This document shows positions 49,201 through 58,200 of a stretch of DNA of 64,000 bases, piece by piece. Under the pieces are notes generated by a model that saw nothing but the letters and a program-made list of their open reading frames with translations, did not search any database and was not told the origin of the DNA. Position 1 is the first letter of the stretch, and each line of letters opens with the position of its first letter. The position numbers were made by a program, and so were the translations under genes. The stretch covers positions 62,001 to 126,000 of the forward strand of contig VXBM01000677.1 of assembly GCA_013400155.1 (NCBI GenBank), in the 5' to 3' direction. Source of the stretch: Helopsaltes ochotensis. Taxonomy: Eukaryota; Chordata; Aves; Passeriformes; Locustellidae.

Positions 49201-52200
49201 AAATGTGTGACTTTTTTGTAGACACAAGAGATGCTGGTTAGTTCCCTCACAAAGGGACCATGAGATGCTAAGAGATATATATTGACTCTACATGAGAGCA
49301 CTGCCTCCCTCAGCATGCAAGCTGCAGAGCAACAACTGCCATTAAACACAGTCATTACTGTTAGTTATTAACCACAGACAGTGCTATTATCTTAGAATAT
49401 GCTTTGTAAGGCCTTTGTTACAACCAGCAGGGACTGTCATTGGGGTGGTGCTGGCTCTAGTATCATTTGGTACAGCAAGAAGGAAATAAGGAAGATACTT
49501 ATTTCCCTGTGGATTTAATGTGGAGCCTTGGATAACTTTTTAGCTTGGTAAATAACTTTTCAACATTATTGAAATAAAAGGGATATAGTTAGAGAATTTT
49601 AGGAGCTGCATGCATTCTGTGCCTCTGACTGATTAAGAGTACAGAAATGCCATTAAGGCATCATGCAACTCCCATGTGCCCATTATGACACAAACCTACC
49701 AACTAGTGCCTGCTATGGGTTTGGACTATTTTATGTCAGATTCAGAGTAGAGCTTTGGAAATCTGAGGCTAACTTATCTATACTGTAGGTTATGGTGGGA
49801 TCTCCCTGGCAGTTGAAGGACCCAGCAAAGTAGAGATCCAAACTGAAGATCTAGATGATGGAACTTGCAAAGTGTCCTATTTTCCAACTGTACCTGGTGT
49901 GTACATTGTATCCACTAAATTTGCAGATGAACATATTCCAGGTAAGCAGAAGTGTTGGGCAAATTTTTGATTAGTACAACAGAAGTCTTATCTGGCTGAC
50001 CAGTGCTCTGGAACTGTTGGTGGGCTGTGTGAGCTGGCTTAGACCATAAGTCCCAAAGATTCGAGGAGGTTCTTCCCAAGCAGCAAGCATCCAAAACTGT
50101 TCTGGTTATGTGGGTGTATTTGACTTTGGCCTGACTGTTAGTTGGGTATAAAAGTTCCCCTATGATCCCTTACAAGTCAAAGGAAGCTTTTATTTCTGCC
50201 CTCAGTGGTGTGTGTAATAAGCAGAGGAGGAATGACTTGCTGTGATGCTTCCAGGCAGCCCATTTAGTGTGAAGATCAGTGGTGAAGGAAGAGTTAAGGA
50301 GAGCATCACACGAACAAGACGGGCTCCCTCTGTTGCAACAGTAGGAAGCATATGTGATCTGAACCTAAAAATCCCAGGTAAGCAACATCATCTTTATCCC
50401 CAAAACCACAGCTTGCACCTGTGTACCTTGAAGCAGGGAAAATACAAACTTAAGTTTTTTAAAGACATCCTTGTATTAACATAGCTTAGGGAAGAAACAG
50501 TGGTAATGTGTCTTTCTGAACAGTTAAAAATAAGCATAACCATGATCAACACGTGGTGAAATAGATACTGGTGAGGCCTTAATTTAATTTATTCTCTGTA
50601 CAGCAGGCTGGAGAATGGGCTGCACAGCTCACTCTAGCTCTAGAGTTTTAGGATCATGTTGGCTGTTCAGTGTTTGTACTGCTGTCTGGAAGCTGTGAAT
50701 CATGTAGGCCAGGTTTAGCTGGCTGCACTTATCCAGCCACTTCATCTGCCTCTGTAGCACCTGGGAAGCTGCAGCTGCCCAGGTTTTCTGTTCAGAAATA
50801 CACAGCTGAGCATGCAATGGGCATCTGTGTGCCTCTTCTGTTACTTGTACTGAGTAATCAGTTGAGCTCAGATCTGGCTTCCAAAACCCTTCTTCACTTT
50901 CTAATCTGCATTTTTTTATTTTCTTCTTGCTAGAAATTGATTGTGATGATATGACAGCTCAGGTAACCAGTCCCTCTGGGAGAAACTTCGATGCTGAAAT
51001 TGTAGAGTGTGACAAAAACACCTACTGTGTCCGCTTTGTGCCACAAGAAATGGGGGTCCACACTGTGGATGTCAAATACAAAGGACAGCCAGTGCCAGGC
51101 AGCCCCTTCCAGTTCACTGTGGGGCCACTGGGTGACGGAGGAGCCCATAAAGTGAGAGCTGGAGGCCCGGGGCTGGAGCGTGGAGAGACAGGTGTTCCAG
51201 GTGAGTCCTCTGCTCTCAGTGGGCTCCAGAATCTGCTGTGTGCAGGTCTGCAGTGCAGTGTTTTCACTAACAGTATCTCCCTGGATGGTAGGATGAGCTA
51301 CCATTCTTCAAATACACTCAAGTGAAACTTTACAGTCTGTTAGGAGGAAGCTGCAACCCAGGAACAGCAGCAAACTTACTCTTGTGTGTGCTCTTGTGTG
51401 CTTCAACAGCTGAGTTCAGCATATGGACACGGGAAGCTGGAGCTGGAGGACTGTCTATTGCTGTAGAAGGCCCAAGTAAAGCAGAAATCACCTTTGATGA
51501 CCATAAAGATGGATCTTGTGGTGCATCATATATAGTTCAAGAGCCAGGTATGTCCTGAGACCAAATCACTTGGAAACAGCACTCATTTTGACATTCAAAG
51601 AAGCTAAGGACACTCACTGCTTCTCTTCTCTCCGCAGGCAACTATGAGGTGTCCATAAAATTCAATGATGAGCACATTCCCGAAAGCCCCTACCTGGTTC
51701 CTGTCATCGCCCCCTCTGATGATGCTCGCAGGCTCACTGTCACTAGTCTTCAGGTGAGACATAAGGAAACATCTCTGCAACTTACCACAGAGACTGATTT
51801 CATCCTTGTTCTCCAAAACCAAAATGGCTGCTCCTTCTTCGTAGTAATAGCCTTGTCTTGGTTGGTGCTTGTTTTCAAGCTCAGCTTGCAGCCAGAGATT
51901 TTTGGCAGCTAGCCCCTGGGTAACTCTGGCTAGCCAGAGTTCAAAGGCTGAAGGCTCAATTGAGTGTGTTACAAGTGATAACACTTGGGAATTACAAATA
52001 AAAGGCTCCAGAAATAGCATTGGAGGAACTGGGACATGTTTCCCATGGCATTAGCTAGAGGAAGGACAAGGAGAACTGAAATTTAGAGGTGAACCACCAA
52101 TGATCATCCTGGTACCAAGTTCCTCATTTGGCACATGCATGAAGAGCTGCATTTCCATGGGTGAGGTAGTGCAGGGCTGCATGGCTGGGACATCACTGCA

Positions 52201-55200
52201 GCCTGGCCAGGCAGACAGAGGTGTCCCCATCATGAGGTTAGGGTGCAGATTTGCTCTGGCTGATGTCACAAAACCACAGAGTCACAGCTCAGATGATTCA
52301 TGAAAGGCAGTGAATCTCAGAGTGAATCACAGCTTTGTAGCTGGTCTGGGCTCATCTGGTAACCTCACCATATAATTTGTGTATCTGTGTGGTTACAGGC
52401 ATTAAAATACAAGTAACATTAAAGGCCTGACTGAAATCTCCAAAGCCAGAAGCTTGGATGTGAGGCTGAGAATCTGTGTCTAAATACACTGTACCTCAGT
52501 CCTCCTTGAGTGGTGATTAGTACTTCAGTTAAGGCTGTTTTTTTGTTATGTCCCAGCTGTGGTCCCCAGGAGTTTGCCTGGGCTGCAGGAATTCTCCACC
52601 TCGGCTGTGTAAATGAACCGTGACAGCCTGATCCGATAGTGTCTCTTCTAACCAGGAGTTACAAGGGTGTTAATTAGTCGCTGTGGTATTGATGTTTGCC
52701 TTGTGTTTCATTTAAAGACTATTTGACAGGAATGCTCATTTCAGTTAAGTCCTGGAGAGGCAGATAAAGCTGAGTATTGTGTAACAGAGTCCATTGTGCA
52801 GCATCAGCTTCCACTAAACCCACATCAGGGATTTGTTTATATGGTGTAGCTCAGTTCTACTCAGTTGCATTTATTTCTCTCTTCAGGATTTAGTTGAAAA
52901 CAAAATGAGGTAAAGTATGTTAAATATGAGATGTTACTGCTAGATAGCTGCAATGGGCTGTGCTGGTCGAGGACCACTGTGGCTCAGGTGTGGAGCTGCC
53001 TCACCTTCCACCAATGGCCTGACAGCACCACAACATCTGTTTTTGTGTTTTAAATTACTTTCTCATGTTTGAGAAATCCTGTGGCGGTGTTCTAAATGCA
53101 GCCTCTTGTGGCAAATATAAACATGCCTATTACTCTTTCAGACATTTGGATTACGAGAGGCTTTCCCCTGAAAGAATCTGGCATAAATGAATGGGCTGAA
53201 AATGGAGCTATATCTTAAGCATCCTTTAAGTCAAGTGCCTGAATACTGAGGACTGACCTCAGTGATAACATGTGACCAGTACTCTAAACCTGCCTTTCCT
53301 TGATGTGGTGCATCTAGCTTCCAAAAACAGTCTGTTACCATGGGAAAAGTCAGTCTAGTCAATGTGGGTGACTCCTGAATCAGCCACCCTCTAACAGGGA
53401 GAGAGCTTCTGATTTGAGAGTTAATGCAAGTCACAACTTTATGCCTTTTGTTAAAATCTAAAAAATCCTCATGGTGAAGTGGTTATTTCCCTGCCACAAA
53501 TCTTGTGCTGTCTGAAATGAAAGTTTGAATTTGATAATTTGACTGTTGCATTCTCAGGAGTCTGGATTAAAAGTTAATCAGCCAGCATCCTTTGCTATAA
53601 GACTGAATGGGGCAAAGGGCAAGATCGATGCTAAAGTCCACAGCCCCTCTGGAGCTGTCGAAGAGTGCCATGTGTCTGAGCTGGAGCCAGGTGAGCACAG
53701 GTTGATGATGATCAAAACAATTGCATGACCTCCAAAGCACTTGCTGCCACATAGGGAATTCAGTTCCTTTGGCTCACAGAGTGTCCCAGGGATGAACATG
53801 TTGCTTGGAAAACAACTTTTTGGTATCAAGAGCTGTTCAATCAGGGTTATGTCCATGTTTTCCCATGAACTGACTGAGCCCCAGTTTGTGTAAGATAGAA
53901 GTATTTAAGTCTTGGCTTTCCAGTGAACGTACAGTGACATTAATAACTGTCCTGGTTTAGGGCAAATTTATGAGAGAACTCCTGAATGGGTCTTCCCTGG
54001 GAGGAAAACCCAAACAGCCCCTCCCCCCAACCAGTCCAGGAAAAGAACTTCCTTGGAGAAAAGTGGAAAAAACTATTTATTTAACAAACTGCCCACAAGC
54101 ATGAAGAATGAATAATATGAAACAATAAAACTTTTTGTTGTTCTGAAATGAGATGGTAAATTCAGAAAGTTCTTGCCATGGTTAATTCAGCTCGCTCAGT
54201 CTCTTACCAGTCCCTCTGGAGCTGGAAAAGTGCCATCCTGGGCCCCAGGGGACGCAGGTGTGAGTTCTGGGTGTCTCTCTGGGTTTTTCAGTCCAGGACA
54301 GGTCTCAGACGAGCACAGTCCAGGAGCAGGAATGCAGAGGAGGGAATGCTGTTTTCAAAGCAAACTCCGCACATCTTCTTTCTCCCCCATCACTCTCAGA
54401 ACTAGTCTCACAGCAGTGATTTTTCTCTCCAGGATCCTGCTTCATGAGTCTCTGCCTTATGCTCCTCAAGGTTGCTCTTCCATGATGGTCATCCCCTTCC
54501 CAGCTAACCCCTTCTTTTATCTCACTCATCCTTATTGGATATAGCTGTTACTCATTAGGGGCAAGGCTGTATTTGTTAATTAACACAGCTGTTACTTATT
54601 GGGGTTACTTAGCCTTAAAGGTACAGAACTTAACATACAGCATAAACAGAACAGACAACTGGGGATACCAAAAAGTCAAAAAGCATCAAAAAGTCACCCC
54701 AGGTCATGAATAAAGTAAATATGATGTGGTTGTTGAATTTAACCAGGGAAGAAGTTTATTTCTCAAAGCTATGCCTCAATGTTTGACTAATATTTTATTT
54801 TTAACTCACACTCACTCCTTCATATGAAATGTCAAGGAAAGTGTCTATAAGCAAACACTACAGAAAGCTCAATACCTGTTTCAGCAATGAGCTTTTCTTT
54901 TTCACTTGAAGTCTGTATGAGTTATGGTCTGTACTGTGAACAGACAGTAGCTGTCCAGCTGGGGAAGATCAGTCCCGCCTCTGAGTTAACATGCAATCAA
55001 AAATGTAAAATATCAGTAAATTGCTAAATGACTTCATTGGATAAAGGTGTGGTGTCAGAACAGCACACTCAGCTCACTGGTAAGATTTGGCTTGCTCTGA
55101 CCAGCTGCTTTTCTTCTACACACAGCTCCCTCAGCTGCCAACAGATTGGGGTGTGATTCAGTTTTCATGTTTAGTGCATGAGTGAGGCAAATAACCCTCA

Positions 55201-58200
55201 GACTAGATGACAGCTGAGATCAAGTCCTAGTGAACAAGGTGAAAACACAAGCTGTAATATCTTCTATGATAAATACAGCTTTTTCCTGCTTAAATACAAG
55301 TTTAGCAGCTCGTACAGCTGAGTTTACTTAAACTGGGACCAAATATGTCAAAGGCTTTCAGAAGCTCAGATTGCTAATCAGCCCTGCGTTGGGTTTAAGT
55401 GGTGGTTTGTGGTTGGATTGTTGCCTCTGATTTGTCAGAAGAGCCCCTTCTCTGTTGCAGATAAATACGCTGTTCGGTTCATCCCCCATGAGAATGGCAT
55501 CCACTCCATCGATGTGAAGTTCAACGGGAGCCATGTGGTGGGCAGCCCTTTCAGAGTGCGTGTGGGTGAGCCTGGCCAGGCGGGCAACCCTGCCCTTGTC
55601 ATGGCCTACGGATCTGGCCTGGAGAGCGGCACCACGGGTAATCGTTCTACAGACCTGATTGCACTTGGGCTTTGAGACATTACAGAACCTATTTCTAGGC
55701 ATACTTTTACATGACTTCACCTGCTAAGGCAGCTGAACTAACCCACATTCTCTGCTGACCTGAGTGCAGGCTAATTTTGCTTTCTAGCATGCTCCTCATC
55801 TTATAACCATCATTCACAAGTCTGCAGCCTATACTGAGCCTTAACAAACTTAAAACTTGTGTAAATCAGCAACTGCAACACGCGTTCACTGAACTGCTGG
55901 TTAGCAGCTGGACTACAGCTCTACTGGTTAGCTTATCTCCACATCAGTGGTCCCTCAAGCTCCGGAGATGCCCTGGCTCCCTTCCACACATGAACACGAC
56001 ATCTGAGTTGGCTGTCTAGAGATGAGGGAATCTTGTTAATTGTGTTAATTAAATGGATATGAGGGTGTACCCTGTTACCTTCCCTTTGGTGCTTGCACCT
56101 CTAAGAAATCTCCAGTGAAATGTAGCAGGATATGTAAACCCTAGGGAGAAGATGGATTGTTCTGTTGGTAGTGTGCTGTGCGTGCTCCAGATGCAGTGTG
56201 AGCAGTTTCTTCTTGGAAATCTGACACCTCGTTGTCTGCTGTGGGTGCCTCATCTGATAGTTCTCAACTCAAGAATGTAGGGTTTAGGGTTTGTTTTTTC
56301 ATTTCTATGATTTGTGCCCTTAGTGAGTATGAAAACATTCCAGGACATGCACTTTGATTTATTTGAGTTCTTGCTTGGGCCACACACAGGTAAATAGCTG
56401 AGAAAGATGATTATTTTTCTCTCTCTTTGTTATGTAAGGGAATAGCTAATTCATTTTGTCCTATCCACTGCTGTCTCCTGTGGATTCTGTTTCATACTTT
56501 TTGTCTCCCTGTGAAAAAAAAATACTGCAGTTATTCAGTCAAAGCTTCTGCTGTTCTGGAGGAACCAAGCAGTTGGTTTTGGAAACATGGAGATATACTC
56601 TATAAAGTAAAGATGTAGCTTGAGCTCCTTTAATAGGTGGAAAAAAAAGCACTCATCAATACCAGCCAGTGATGCATCAGACAGAGGAATATTTTTTCAT
56701 CTGTAAAGGTGCTTGGGGTTGTTTTGAATCTAAATAGAGTGTTTAATTTCAGCAAAGCTGCTATGTGCCCCATTTTTGAATCCTGGCCACTGCCAAAAGC
56801 ACAGTGCCCTGGGAGCTGCTGAGCAGCGTTTCAGAACAATGACCCAGTGTAGGGGTTTCAGTGACTGAGCACCTGAATTGTCCCCCTGGGAGGGCTGAGC
56901 GTCGGCAGCCTGCAACAATGCGAGCCTTCATCTGGGGTACAGGAACAAGCAGTGCCTCTGGAGCAAGAGCTCTTTGTGAGAAGCTATGAAGCTTGCTGGC
57001 TTTGAGAATTAACTTCTCTCCAGTTGAGCAGGGCATTGCGCCTGACCTCCCAGGGCAGTGGTGCCAGGGGGCTGGGCTGCTGGACCACTGAAAGATGGCA
57101 CAATCCTCTGTGGGAGCTGAGTTCCTCCAGCATTGCAACACAGCAAACTCTTGTGGGGAGGCTAAAAACTTCTCCCGAGTTTATTCCCACATCTTCACGC
57201 TTCCATCGCAGCAGCAGTAAACTTTCCCATGGCCATCCTGGTTTTGAGTGAGCCTGAGCACTTTATTCCTCCTCAACAGTGTCTCATGCAACAGCCCAAA
57301 GATCATAAATATTTGAGGCCAGAGTCTGACAGTAAATTATTTGGGGGCTGAAAGCCTTACTTAATTTTTTCTTGTGTTGCTGGCATTGTGTCATTGGCTT
57401 AGTATTAGCAGCAATAATTCAGCTGTGTTAACCAGATGCTGTAATTAAACAAGCTTTTGTTTACACAAACTGCTTGGAGTGCTGTTGCCGAGAAGTTCAA
57501 ACACCCGACTCCTCCAGGCCATCTCCTGCCCCTTGTCTTTCCTGCTTTCTTGTGGGCTCTTCACTGCTGGTTTGCAGTCCAGGCAGTGAGACAGCTGTGA
57601 GCTCTCCCAAACTTAGCCATGCTGGAGCTGTGTGGGTGTGGACTCTGATGCCCAGCAAAAAAGCACTTGTTTTCTCTCTAAGCCAGTGTTTTGATACCAA
57701 GTTACTTTCATTTGAGTTCTGAAGGGCTCTCATGACCCCTTCTCCCACACAGTCACATAACCTAACTGAAGGAGGGAGCAGGATGAAGCTGGGGAGGCTG
57801 CCAGGGTTGCAAAGCTCCATTTGGGCGGGCCTGTGCAAGGCTGCTGGGGTGGATGTGGTGTCCCTCCCTGCCTGCAGCCCTGGGCAGACTGATCTTGCGC
57901 TGAATTACCTGTTATTTAATGCCTGAGGCTGCATGTGTAACATCTAACATCGGCTGTGAGAAAGAGTGTGTCTCACTGTGCTACATCTTTCTAGGACTGC
58001 AATCGGAGTTTTTCATTAATACGACCACGGCCGGTCCAGGTACCCTCTCTGTTACAATTGAAGGGCCATCAAAGGTGAAAATGGACTGCCAGGAAACTCC
58101 AGAAGGTTACAAAGTCATGTACACACCTATGGCTCCAGGAAACTATTTAATTGGAGTTAAATATGGTGGACCTAACCACATAGTGGGCAGCCCTTTCAAG

